From Microbacteriaceae bacterium (GTDB taxonomy: Bacteria > Actinomycetota > Actinomycetes > Actinomycetales > Microbacteriaceae), in contig JAODME010000015.1 in assembly GCA_025465095.1 (NCBI GenBank), forward strand, positions 82,636-146,635: a stretch of DNA of 64,000 nt. The letters run 5' to 3'. Positions 1 to 9,523 of this stretch are shown in pieces. The notes under the pieces were generated by a model. It was not told the DNA's origin. It made no database searches and saw only the letters and a program-made list of their open reading frames with translations. Made by a program: the position numbers and the translations under genes. Each line of letters begins with the position of its first letter. Position 1 is the stretch's first letter.

Positions 1-366
1 GGCTGGGTCGCTCCTGTCCGGAAACTGGTCCGAATGGTTGCCGCTGCTCAGGGCGAAGACACCGGTCGGTCCGATCACGACATGGTCGATACCGGTCCCG
101 TGATCGTCCAATGGCACGGCATGAAGCACCACCCAGTCGGCACCGAGTGCCGCGAGCGCGTCACCGACCGCGATCTCGCTGAGCGCAGCCGTGTACCAGT
201 GCCTTCCCTCGTCGCTCAGAACGCCGACCCCGAACGCGCGGGCGAAGCCCGAGCGCCTCGGCATGCTCGCCCGGGCAAGAAGCAGGTTGCTCATGGCGGT
301 TTCGGCGGCCACCCGGCTGCGCAGCGAAGAGCGCACGTTCACGCCATCAGCCTCCAACGCGTTCAC
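1..366 (-). CDS. NERD (nuclease-related) domain protein, C-terminus beyond window edge
   Basis: Minus-strand reading from GTG at 366 stays open to position 1 (not in the ORF track because no stop lies in the window): ...LAALGADWVVLHAVPLDDHGTGIDHVVIGPTGVFALSSGNHSDQFPDRSDPA, typical NERD 'vlh-vpl..DHvvvgp.Gvf' pattern. Confidence 0.7.
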   Translation of the reverse strand, partial: MNALEADGVNVRSSLRSRVAAETAMSNLLLARASMPRRSGFARAFGVGVLSDEGRHWYTAALSEIAVGDALAALGADWVVLHAVPLDDHGTGIDHVVIGPTGVFALSSGNHSDQFPDRSDPA

Positions 367-468
367 CCCCGTGCAGCCCCTGTAATCCCACCAGTTCCAA
401 ATGGCTGCCTCATCGGCTGCCGGTCCCCGCCCACCCCTCGAATACTCCAGAGAGCGGGCAGGCGCATT

Positions 469-1112
469 TCAAGCGAGCAGGGTCGCCGCCAGGAACTCGC
501 CGACATCGTCGACTTCCTGCCGCGACACGCTGTGCCCGATGCCGTGGTACTCGCGCACCGTCAGCTCCGAGTGGCTCGGTAGCCATGCTAGCGTCCGCTC
601 GACCGCCGACGCCGGGATGATCGGATCTCGAGGATCCCGACCCCAGAACACAGGCTTCCTTCCCGTTGCGAGTCGCTCGTCGATGCCCGCTCCGGCAGCC
701 TCGACGATGAAGCCGGCCAGGTTCACGAAGCTCGCGAAGCGTTCCGGGGCGTGCCGAAGCAGCTGGGTCGCCATCGCGCCACCCTGGGAGAAGCCGACCG
801 CGCTGACGGGTCCGGATGGTGCGACCCGGTCGAGCCAGTCGAGCACTCCCCGCGCCGCGGCGACGGCAGATGCGGGATCCGGCGCGCCCGGCTGCCCGGA
901 CAGGAACCACGACCATCCGTCACCGTCGATGATCGGGGCGCGAAGGGAGGCGTACACCGGCTCCGCCGGCAGAGAGGGCACGAGCGCCACGAGGTCTCTC
1001 TCGTGCGAACCGCGACCGTGCATGAGCACGACGAGCGGTCGAGAGCCGAGCTCATCCGGCGGAACGGACCAGACGACGGCCGCGTCGTCGATGGGCAGGG
1101 AGATCGGGGACA
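469..1112 (-). CDS. alpha/beta hydrolase, phospholipase/carboxylesterase type
   Basis: VVLMHGRGSHERDL, GFSQGGAMA nucleophile elbow, C-terminal GIGHSVS; ORF extends to 1218, start approximate. Confidence 0.8.
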
Positions 1113-1236
1113 TTCCCCCATCTTCGTGCATCGGGAACCGGCCCGAGCATCGCGGCGGTCGAGTGGGCGGCGCCGTCCTACCCCGGCGCCCTGTCATGGG
1201 TGCGGGCGAGAAGCCCATCCCTGACGAAGGCCACGC

Positions 1237-3510
1237 TCAACCCTCCGATCGCGGGGGCCTCGCCTGGAAATGCTGGTCGAAAGCGTCGAGGATGCCCTCC
1301 GGTAGTTTCCCGTCGCTGCTGACGATGGACAGCCGCTGCGTCGGACGCGTCATGGACACGTAGAGCGCCCCCGCTCCGCGCTCGGTTTCCCTCAGGATGG
1401 CGGCCGGCTCGACGACGACGACCGCATCGAACTCGAGGCCCTTCGCGTCCTGCGGGCTCAGCACGTCGATGGACTTTCGAAGACCGTTTCCTCCGAGCCC
1501 GACGTCCTCTCCGAATGCCGATCGCAGCTGCTCGTACGCGGAGGCGACATCGGCGGTCGGGGCGATCACCGCGAGCGTGCCCGCCGTGCTGATGTCCCGG
1601 TCGTGACGCACCGCATCCAGGAGCGTGTCCGTTACGCGGATCGGCCATTCGCTTCCGCGCACCGCCTTGGACGGGGTGACCGGGAGTCCGTGGACGATGG
1701 CCATCCGCTCGGCGGCCGCGCTGATCTGGCTGGGAGTGCGGTAGTTGACGGTGAGCTCTTCCAACCGCAGGCGTGAATCGTCGGAGTCTCCGACGAGGGT
1801 GCGCAGGGCCTCCTTCCAACTGGATGCGGCCGAGGCGGACGCCGCCTGCGCGATGTCGCCGACGACGGTGAACGAACGCAGCGGGCAGCGCCTCAGCAGG
1901 AGGCGCCACTGCATGGGCGATAACTCCTGCGCCTCATCGACGACGATGTGCCCGTACGTCCAACTGCGATCGGCGGCGGCCCGTTCGGCCGTGGTGCCGC
2001 GGGCCGCGGCTTCGGCGAAGTTGTCGGCGAGCTCTTCGGCGTTCACGAGCCCGGCGACATCCATGTTCTCAATGGCCCGCTCCGCGTTCTCAACGTCGCG
2101 CTTTCGCTGCTGCTTCGCTTCCCGCTTCTGCGCGGCATCGACGACGTCGTGCTCGCCGAGCAACTCCGCCGCCTCGTCGAGCAGGGGAACGTCGGCGATC
2201 GTGAACGGTGCGTCCCGGTTCCGACCCAGCAGGGCTCGCTTGTCCGCCGACCAGCTCGGCGTAAGCTCGGCGAGCCACTGCGGCCGCGCGTAGAGGTCCT
2301 GCAGGAGCTTCGCCGGGGTCAATGGCAGCCAGGCGGTGTTGAGGGCGACCCGCACGTCGTGGGCCGAACGGAGGTCCTCACGCAGCATTGGATGATCGGA
2401 TTCGTCGACCGAGTTGCCCTGAGCACGCAACTGGTCGGCCCACTGGCGGGTCAGCTGACCGAGAGCGGTCTTCACGAACGTAACGCGTGCCTCGTTGTAT
2501 GGCTTGCGAGTCTGCTGGGCCCGGTGGATGGCATTCGCCACGAGCTGCGGATCGAGAGTGAGCGAGTCGCCGTTGACGTCGAGCTGCTGAGCTGCGGCCG
2601 GGACGCGCTGCCGCGACTTGACCGCGCGGGCGATGAGCGCGGCCATTGCCGCAGAGCCCTTGAGCGCGGCGGTCGCCGGGGCATCCTCGATGCTCGCGTC
2701 GACGCCGGGGTAGAGCTGGCCGACACTCGACAGCACCACTCCGGTCTCCCCGAGCGACGGCAGCACCGACTCGATGTACTGCAGGAACGACCTCGACGGG
2801 CCGACGATGAGCACGCCGGAGTTGCGCAGCCGATCGCGATGCGAATAGAGCAGGTACGCCGCCCGGTGCAGCGCCACGGCCGTCTTGCCCGTGCCGGGAC
2901 CGCCCTGCACGACGAGAATCCCCTTGAGATCGGACCGGATGATGCGGTCCTGCTCCGCTTGGATGGTGGCGACGATGTCGGCCATCCGCCCGGTGCGCTC
3001 CGCGGTCAGCGCGGACAACAGCGCGCCCTCCCCCTGGAGGTCCGAGCCGCCGTCGCGTAACAGCTCGGCGTCGAAAATCTCGTCCTCGATGCGGGTGATG
3101 CTGCGACCCTGCGAGATGAGGTGCCTGCGGGCTCTCGCGCCGAGCGGATTCGCGGCGGTGGCCTGGTAGAAGGCGCTCGCCTGGGGCACCCGCCAGTCGA
3201 GCAGGAGCGGGTGGAGGTCCTCGTCGCGCAGCCCGATGCGTCCGATGTAGCGGTGCACGGACCCCCCGTCGGCGTCCTCCAGGTCCAGGCGGCCGAACGC
3301 CAGGCGCTCGTTGACCTCGCGAAGCTGCACGATCCGGTCCTCGTAGATGCGGGCGAAGGCGTCGCGCTCCGAACGGCTCTGGTGACCGCCGCCCACATCT
3401 TGCCGGCGCACCAGCGCGAGCTGCGCGATAGCGGCGTCCTGCAGCTGGTCGAGTCGCGCATAGAGGCCCGCGACGTAGTCCTGCTCGCGTTTCAGTTCGT
3501 TGTTGGTCAC
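1237..3510 (-). CDS. HelD-like UvrD/Rep superfamily ATPase (RNA polymerase-associated helicase family)
   Basis: 757 aa; Walker A VQGGPGTGKTAVALHRAAYLLY, IVVDEAQELSPMQWRLLLRR, STAGTLAVIAPT. Confidence 0.85.
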   Translation of the reverse strand: MTNNELKREQDYVAGLYARLDQLQDAAIAQLALVRRQDVGGGHQSRSERDAFARIYEDRIVQLREVNERLAFGRLDLEDADGGSVHRYIGRIGLRDEDLHPLLLDWRVPQASAFYQATAANPLGARARRHLISQGRSITRIEDEIFDAELLRDGGSDLQGEGALLSALTAERTGRMADIVATIQAEQDRIIRSDLKGILVVQGGPGTGKTAVALHRAAYLLYSHRDRLRNSGVLIVGPSRSFLQYIESVLPSLGETGVVLSSVGQLYPGVDASIEDAPATAALKGSAAMAALIARAVKSRQRVPAAAQQLDVNGDSLTLDPQLVANAIHRAQQTRKPYNEARVTFVKTALGQLTRQWADQLRAQGNSVDESDHPMLREDLRSAHDVRVALNTAWLPLTPAKLLQDLYARPQWLAELTPSWSADKRALLGRNRDAPFTIADVPLLDEAAELLGEHDVVDAAQKREAKQQRKRDVENAERAIENMDVAGLVNAEELADNFAEAAARGTTAERAAADRSWTYGHIVVDEAQELSPMQWRLLLRRCPLRSFTVVGDIAQAASASAASSWKEALRTLVGDSDDSRLRLEELTVNYRTPSQISAAAERMAIVHGLPVTPSKAVRGSEWPIRVTDTLLDAVRHDRDISTAGTLAVIAPTADVASAYEQLRSAFGEDVGLGGNGLRKSIDVLSPQDAKGLEFDAVVVVEPAAILRETERGAGALYVSMTRPTQRLSIVSSDGKLPEGILDAFDQHFQARPPRSEG

Positions 3511-3685
3511 CGCTCACACCCCTCGAAATTCCGGCATGCAAGTTTACTCGGCGCGCGCGCCGCCGATTGACCACGCTCGTGGAGGCTCTGCTCGCCACGC
3601 CTCAGACGCGGAAGGTTGCCACGGTGAGCACGAAAAGCAGGAGAGATTCGAGTTCGGGATACGGATGTTCCGCAGCGGAGGTTCC

Positions 3686-4822
3686 CTATCGCGGCATGGG
3701 CGCCGGCAGCGGAGGCAGCGCCGAGAGCGCCCGCCGGTCCGCCATGAGCTCTGCAAGGAGGTCGGACTCGGCACGCTGAGCACCAATCCGGTCACGGCTG
3801 GAGACGACCCTCTGGCGGGCGAACGCCAGCCGCGTCGCGTTCCTCGTGAACCTCCCGAACTGAGGCCCGAGTCCGTGCCTTGCCGCCCACGCCCTGCCCT
3901 GACTGCGACCGGCTCCGGTCGACAGCATCCTCACCTCGGCGGGTGTGAACCAGCCGACGGCTGCGTACTCGCCTAGTCGCGCGGCGGTCACCCGCTGTTC
4001 CTGCCTGCGCAGGAACAGCACGATCGAGATGGCGATGAGGAACAACGGCACCTGCACGACCACGTAGTACACGTAGAAGTCGGTGACGATCAGGCTCATT
4101 CCGTTCCAGAACGCGTGCAACAGGATGGCGGGGATGAGACCGAGCAGGAAGTACCCGGCGGCGCCGAATCCGCTGGCGCGGTGGGAGGCGAAGCCGAGGA
4201 CTATGCCGGGGATGGCTGTGAACATGACATGCGCAAACGGTGACAGGATGCCGCGGAGGAAAAATATCTCGCTCACCCCGGCGACGCCGTCGCTCGTCAG
4301 CGCAAGACCGAAGTACTGGATGTTCTCGGTGAACGCGAACCCGACCGCGATTGTCGACGCGTAGACGAGTCCGTCGACCGGCCCCTCGAAGTGCCGGCGG
4401 AACGCCCAGAACAAGAGCAGTATGCCTAGGCCCTTGCCGAACTCCTCGACGATTGGCGCCTGCACGACGGCGGCCAGGAACATGGTGGCGAAGCTCTCGT
4501 TCACGCCCGACATCGCTTGCGCCATCGACACGAGGAACGAGAAGATCAGCGCGATGGCGATCGAGGCCGCCGCACCCCATAGGAACGCGAACAACAGCGC
4601 GGGGCGAGGTTCCGGTTCCCACTGATCGATCCAGCGCAGGGTGAAGAGCACGAGAGCGAGCGGCACGAGCGCCATCACGAACGCGACAGCGGCCGCCACG
4701 GTTCCCACGGCGAAGAGCAGATAGCTCGCGACGGCGATCGTGAGCAGTCCGAGCACGAGGAACCCGAAAATGGACAGCAACAGCACGGGGTCGGTCCTGC
4801 GCAGCGGTGTGACAGAACTCAT
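3686..4822 (-). CDS. PrsW-like intramembrane metalloprotease
   Basis: Multi-TM; VVQAPIVEEFGKGLGILLLFWAFRRHFEGPVDGLVYASTIAVGFAFTENIQYF; start MSSVTPL within the longer ORF. Confidence 0.85.
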   Translation of the reverse strand: MSSVTPLRRTDPVLLLSIFGFLVLGLLTIAVASYLLFAVGTVAAAVAFVMALVPLALVLFTLRWIDQWEPEPRPALLFAFLWGAAASIAIALIFSFLVSMAQAMSGVNESFATMFLAAVVQAPIVEEFGKGLGILLLFWAFRRHFEGPVDGLVYASTIAVGFAFTENIQYFGLALTSDGVAGVSEIFFLRGILSPFAHVMFTAIPGIVLGFASHRASGFGAAGYFLLGLIPAILLHAFWNGMSLIVTDFYVYYVVVQVPLFLIAISIVLFLRRQEQRVTAARLGEYAAVGWFTPAEVRMLSTGAGRSQGRAWAARHGLGPQFGRFTRNATRLAFARQRVVSSRDRIGAQRAESDLLAELMADRRALSALPPLPAPMPR

Positions 4823-4824
4823 CC

Positions 4825-6210
4825 TCAGAACACCTTCCCCGGGTTCATGATGCCGAGCGGATCGAACAGGGCCTTGATCTCTCGCTGAAGGGAGAGCTGG
4901 TTCTCGCCGAGCTCGGTGCCGAGCCACCGCTTCTTCAGCAGTCCGACGCCGTGCTCTCCAGTCAGGGTACCGCCGAGCGAGAGGGCCGCTTCGAATACCT
5001 CGCCGGCTGCATCCCAGACGACCTGCGGAACGTCCACACCGTCGAACAGGAAATTGGGGTGCAGATTGCCGTCGCCGGCATGGGCGACCGTGGGGATCAC
5101 GAGATCGTATCGGGCGGCTATTCCCGCGATGGCGGCGAACATCAGCGGAAGCGCGCTGCGTGGCACGGCGACGTCTTCGATCAGTACCGAGCCGTGCGCC
5201 TCCATCGCCGGATGGAATGACCGTCGGATCGCCAACATCCGCTCCCCCTCCGCCTCGTCGATGGTGAGGTCCGCGTCGCCGCCGAGCGAACGGATGATTC
5301 CGAGCGCATCCGCCGCCTCCCTCTCGCTCGCGGAACCATCGGTCTGGACGAGCAGATAGGCGCATCCGCGTCCGTGCAGCTCGAGCCCCAGGTGGACGCC
5401 GATGAGTTTGAGCGCATCGGCATCGAGCAGTTCCATCGCGGCCGGCCGGATGCGCGCTGCCGTGATCGCTGCGGAGGCGGATGCTGCGGCCGTGATGTCA
5501 GCAAAGTAGGCGCCGATCGTGGCGACGGTTCCGCTCGGCAGCGGGAGGAGTTTCACGGTCGCTTCGACGATGACTCCGAGGGTGCCCTCCGAGCCGATCA
5601 TCAGCGCGGTGAGGTCGAGCCCGGTTACCCCCTTGACGCTCCGATGCCCGAGGGTGAGCAGGGTTCCATCCGCCCGGACGACCTTGAGCCCGAGCACCGC
5701 CTCCCGCGTGACGCCGTACTTCGCGCACAGCAGCCCGCCGGCGTTCGTCGCGATGTTGCCACCTACTGTCGAGATGGTTTTGCTCGCAGGGTCGGGAGCG
5801 AACCACAGGCCGTGCGGCTCGAGCGCCCGGTTGAGGTCGGAGTTGATGATGCCAGGCTCGAGCACGGCGAGCTCGTCGGCGGCGGAGACCTCGAGTACCC
5901 GGTTCATCCCGAGTGTCGACAGAACAATCTCGCCCGGTCCGGCGATGCTGCCACCGGCGAGGCCGGTGCCGGCCCCACGGGTGACGACGCCGATCCGATG
6001 CTCACTCGCGATTCGCATCGTCTGTTGCACCTGCTCGATCGACGTCGCCGTCACGATCGCGATCGGGGCGCCCGAGGAGACGTGGCCGGACTTGTCTGCG
6101 CGCGCCTCCTGCAGCAGCTTCGCCGCCGTCGATACCGCGTCGCCGAGCGACTTGCGAAGCGCGGCGAGCGCCGCGGTCTGCCGAGCCTCGTGCGACAGCG
6201 TGCCTCTCAT
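4825..6210 (-). CDS. FAD-linked oxidase, glycolate oxidase GlcD type
   Basis: GVVTRGAGTGLAGGS, FAPDPASKTISTVGGNIATNAGG, HAGDGNLHPN, GEHGVGLLKKRWL. Confidence 0.85.
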   Translation of the reverse strand: MRGTLSHEARQTAALAALRKSLGDAVSTAAKLLQEARADKSGHVSSGAPIAIVTATSIEQVQQTMRIASEHRIGVVTRGAGTGLAGGSIAGPGEIVLSTLGMNRVLEVSAADELAVLEPGIINSDLNRALEPHGLWFAPDPASKTISTVGGNIATNAGGLLCAKYGVTREAVLGLKVVRADGTLLTLGHRSVKGVTGLDLTALMIGSEGTLGVIVEATVKLLPLPSGTVATIGAYFADITAAASASAAITAARIRPAAMELLDADALKLIGVHLGLELHGRGCAYLLVQTDGSASEREAADALGIIRSLGGDADLTIDEAEGERMLAIRRSFHPAMEAHGSVLIEDVAVPRSALPLMFAAIAGIAARYDLVIPTVAHAGDGNLHPNFLFDGVDVPQVVWDAAGEVFEAALSLGGTLTGEHGVGLLKKRWLGTELGENQLSLQREIKALFDPLGIMNPGKVF

Positions 6211-7106
6211 TCGAGCACCGCGTCGATCGACTCCCGTGACGGGATCGACGGCACGGCGCCGACGCGCTGTACCGACAGCGCGGCGGCGGTCGTGCCGAAC
6301 GTCGCGGCTTCAGCCAGCTCCCGGCCCTCCGCGATGGCGGCGGCGAATGCCCCGCAGAACGTGTCGCCCGCGCCGGTCGTGTCGACCGCGGTCACCTTGA
6401 GAGCGGGAACCATGCCGACCTCGATGCCCCCGTCGAACAACGCGGATCCCTGCGAGCCGAGGGTGACGATCACCCGGCCGACGAGCGACGCGAGGGTCGC
6501 GGAGGCGACGCTGAGATCGTCCGATCCGGCGATCAGGCAGGCCTCATGTTCGTTCACGATGAGGTAGTCGAGGGATTCGAGCAACTCGGGCGCGAGCGGC
6601 TGGGCGGGAGCAGCATTGAGCATCACGGTGGTTCCCACGCTGCGCGCGAACTTCGCGGCGGCCAGGACGACGCCGACCGGCAACTCCAACTGCAGAAGCA
6701 GAACGGATGACGCGGCGATCGCCGCGCGGTCGTCGTCGGTGAGCGCGACAACCGAGCTATTGGCGCCAGAGGCGACGATGATCGTGTTCTCGCCCCTCCC
6801 GTCGACAACGATGAACGCCTGACCTGTCGCCTCGTCGACCCTTCGGACCAACGTGTCGACGATGCCGTCCTCGGTCAGCACCGCCGCGAGCTGGTTCCCG
6901 TGGCTGTCTCGCCCGAGCGCGCCGACGAACGTGGTGACGGCTCCGGCGCGAGCCGCGGCGACCGCCTGATTGAGTCCTTTGCCGCCCGGATGCAACGCGA
7001 CGGATTCGGCGAGCAGCGTCTCACCCGGAGAGGGAACGCGGTCGACGGTGAACAGGATGTCCATGTTGGCGCTGCCTACTACGGCGACTCCGGAATGCGT
7101 GGTCAT
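6207..7106 (-). CDS. ribokinase (PfkB family)
   Basis: VVGSANMDILFTVDRVPSPGETLLAESVALHPGGKGLNQAVAAARAGA; DTTGAGDTFCGAFAAA; overlaps glcD-type start by ATGA. Confidence 0.88.
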   Translation of the reverse strand: MTTHSGVAVVGSANMDILFTVDRVPSPGETLLAESVALHPGGKGLNQAVAAARAGAVTTFVGALGRDSHGNQLAAVLTEDGIVDTLVRRVDEATGQAFIVVDGRGENTIIVASGANSSVVALTDDDRAAIAASSVLLLQLELPVGVVLAAAKFARSVGTTVMLNAAPAQPLAPELLESLDYLIVNEHEACLIAGSDDLSVASATLASLVGRVIVTLGSQGSALFDGGIEVGMVPALKVTAVDTTGAGDTFCGAFAAAIAEGRELAEAATFGTTAAALSVQRVGAVPSIPSRESIDAVLE

Positions 7107-7266
7107 TGAATCGACCCTAGGGCGTGGACGATCATGGTGCCATTTCCCCACCGACAGATCAACCCCAGTGAGCATTTTTTCGAGTTCGAGGACGACGGTG
7201 CGACAGTAGTGATGCCCCGATGGGGAGTCCCTGCTGGCCCCACTCAGAATGGAACGAGGTAGAGAA

Positions 7267-7551
7267 ATGACGAATACACCAGCTAACAACAATGCGCGCC
7301 GCGATCGTCTCTCGACTGAGACGAAGGCTGCATTCAAGACGACCGAGTTCATCGCCTACGTCGTCATCCTTATCGCCATGTTCATCGCGTCCGCCGTGGT
7401 TGATAACGGTGACGATGGCCAGGGCTTCGGCGCTGCGCATGTATGGCAGTACGCCACCTGGCTCACCATCGGATACATGATCAGCCGGGGCCTGGCCAAG
7501 TCCGGCAGCCGCGAGAACTACGACCGCGACGATCGCAACGACCGCCGCTGA
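7267..7551 (+). CDS. small conserved membrane protein
   Basis: MTNTPANNNARRDRLSTETKAAFKTTEFIAYVVILIAMFIASAVVDNGDD...; SD-like GGTAGAGAA upstream. Confidence 0.65.
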   Translation: MTNTPANNNARRDRLSTETKAAFKTTEFIAYVVILIAMFIASAVVDNGDDGQGFGAAHVWQYATWLTIGYMISRGLAKSGSRENYDRDDRNDRR

Positions 7552-7682
7552 CCGACAGCGCAAGACGGCGAGGCGAGGGTCTCCCGTGTCAGGGGGCTCC
7601 TCGCCTTTACCGTGGCCCAGCAGCGGGACGGAACCGCCCTGTGCCTCGTGCATCGCGTCATTGCTGGAATAGCATTCAGCGC

Positions 7683-8219
7683 ATGGCCACATCCCCGAGT
7701 CCCAGGGCATTCAGTGACGGCGATCAGAGTGAGGCCGGGTCCGAAGACGGTCGCAACGAGAGCGAGAACGAGCGTCTGGACCGCAACTGGAGCGAGATCC
7801 TGCAGGAGTTGCGGGTCATCCAGACAGGGACGCAGATCATCACGGGCTTTCTGCTCACGCTGGCGTTCCAGCAGCGGTTCTTCGATCTCGACGCATTCCA
7901 GGTCAGCACCTACCTGGTGCTCGTGCTGCTTGCGGGCTTCACGACCGCTCTCGCTCTGGCACCGGTGAGCCTGCATCGCGCGCTGTTCCGCCAGCGAGCC
8001 AAAGATCAACTCGTGCGCATCGCGAATCGCCTCCTCAAGGTCGTACTCGTCGGCGTGACCGCGGTGCTGGCCGGAACCGTGCTCCTGATCTTCGACGTGG
8101 TCGTGTCGCGTGAGGCGGGGGTATTGGCCGGTACGGCGATGCTCGTCGTCGCGGTCGCGCTGGGCATAGTGCTTCCGATCGCCGCGCGGCGTTTCCGCGA
8201 CACCGGCGTCGCGGAGTGA
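7683..8219 (+). CDS. DUF6328-like membrane protein
   Basis: NRNWSEILQELRVIQTGTQIITGFLLTLAFQQRF...; start 7 nt after a TAGCAT box. Confidence 0.7.
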   Translation: MATSPSPRAFSDGDQSEAGSEDGRNESENERLDRNWSEILQELRVIQTGTQIITGFLLTLAFQQRFFDLDAFQVSTYLVLVLLAGFTTALALAPVSLHRALFRQRAKDQLVRIANRLLKVVLVGVTAVLAGTVLLIFDVVVSREAGVLAGTAMLVVAVALGIVLPIAARRFRDTGVAE

Positions 8220-8462
8220 GCACGCGCAGTGGCCGGGCCTGGCCCCGAGGGACTGCGGCGGACCAGGCCGACCGGGTTCAGTGCGCAGCGCCCGGGCCGG
8301 AAACCGGCGTTCCGATGCTTGCCGGCCGTATTGCCGCTCCGCATCGCGCGGCATCCGCTGACCCGCCCGAGGGTAGCTGTTGACACTGCATTGCCGACGT
8401 CAGTCGGCGTATACCAATGATACCCCGCCTCGCCCCTGATCGGTCGGGCCAATCCTCGGCAG

Positions 8463-9428
8463 CTAGGCGCTCTTCGTTCTGCGGGCCGCTGACTTCTTCC
8501 GCGTACCGTTTGTGGACGCCGCGCCGTCGGCATCGTCCTCCGGTGCGGGCTTCGCCTGCCCCTGCGCCTTTTCCGCGGTCGCCTTGCCGGGTTTCCGCGC
8601 CCCCGATCCGCCGGCCGACGCCTTCCCGGACGCGCGGCTCTTCTCGACGCTTCGTCGAAGTGCCTCCATCAGGTCGAGCACCTCGCCGCCCTCGTCGTCA
8701 TCCTTCGCGGACTGCCCGAACGTCTCCTCCGTATCGACCGCGTCACCCTTCTTGAGCTTGACCTCGATCAGCTCGCGCAGCTGCTCCTGATAGTCGTCAC
8801 GGAACTGCTCTGGCTCGAAATCGGATTCGAAGCTCTTCACAAGCGCCTCCGACATCTCCAGTTCCTTGGCGGATATCTTCACGCGCTCGTCCAGCGAGGG
8901 GAAGGATGCTTCACGCACCTCGTCGTCCCAGAGCAGCGCCTGCAGCATCAACACGTCCCCACGCACGCGCAACGCACCCAGGCGAGTCTTCTGCCGGAGC
9001 GCGAAGTGCACGATCGCCGTGCGTTCGGTCTCCTCGAGGGTCCGGCGCAGGAGCGCATACGCCTTCGATGACTTCGAGGCCGGCTCGAGAAAGTAGCTGC
9101 GGTCGAACATGATCGGGTCGATCTGCTCGGTGGGCACGAACTCGACCACGTTGATCTCCCGGCTCTTCTCCTCCGGCAGGGACTTGAGATCCTCGCTGGT
9201 CAGGATGACGGTGCTCTCGCCGTCGTCATACGCCTTGTCGATGTGTTCGTAGTCGACGATTTTGCCGCATATCTCACACCGGCGCTGGTAGCGGATCCGC
9301 CCACCATCCTTGTCGTGCACTTGGTGCAGTGAGATGTCGTGGTCCTCCGTCGCGCTGTACACCTTGACGGGGACGTTGACCAGCCCGAAGGTGATCGCGC
9401 CGGTCCAGATAGCTCTCATGTTTTCCAT
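8463..9428 (-). CDS. ku: Ku protein (NHEJ)
   Basis: MRAIWTGAITFGLVNVPVKVYSATEDHDISLHQVHDKDGGRIRYQRRCEICGKIV; lysine-rich C-terminus; divergent from ligD. Confidence 0.93.
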   Translation of the reverse strand: MENMRAIWTGAITFGLVNVPVKVYSATEDHDISLHQVHDKDGGRIRYQRRCEICGKIVDYEHIDKAYDDGESTVILTSEDLKSLPEEKSREINVVEFVPTEQIDPIMFDRSYFLEPASKSSKAYALLRRTLEETERTAIVHFALRQKTRLGALRVRGDVLMLQALLWDDEVREASFPSLDERVKISAKELEMSEALVKSFESDFEPEQFRDDYQEQLRELIEVKLKKGDAVDTEETFGQSAKDDDEGGEVLDLMEALRRSVEKSRASGKASAGGSGARKPGKATAEKAQGQAKPAPEDDADGAASTNGTRKKSAARRTKSA

Positions 9429-9523
9429 TGTGATCCCGCCCCTCGCAAGAGGGAAGCCCGCGCTGCAGCGAAATCGCGGGGCAAGGGGTGGCAGGGTGCT
9501 TCGGCTTGCTCCAAACTTGACCC

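Noticed and set aside
401-1363. Long + strand ORF, 320 aa
   Set aside because: Opposite strand of the alpha/beta hydrolase; high-GC shadow ORF with Arg/Ser/Pro-rich composition
1237-3560. Possible rifamycin-associated element upstream of HelD
   Set aside because: Looked for the RAE-type palindrome upstream of the gene; only a short GC-alternating run (about 3550-3562) is present
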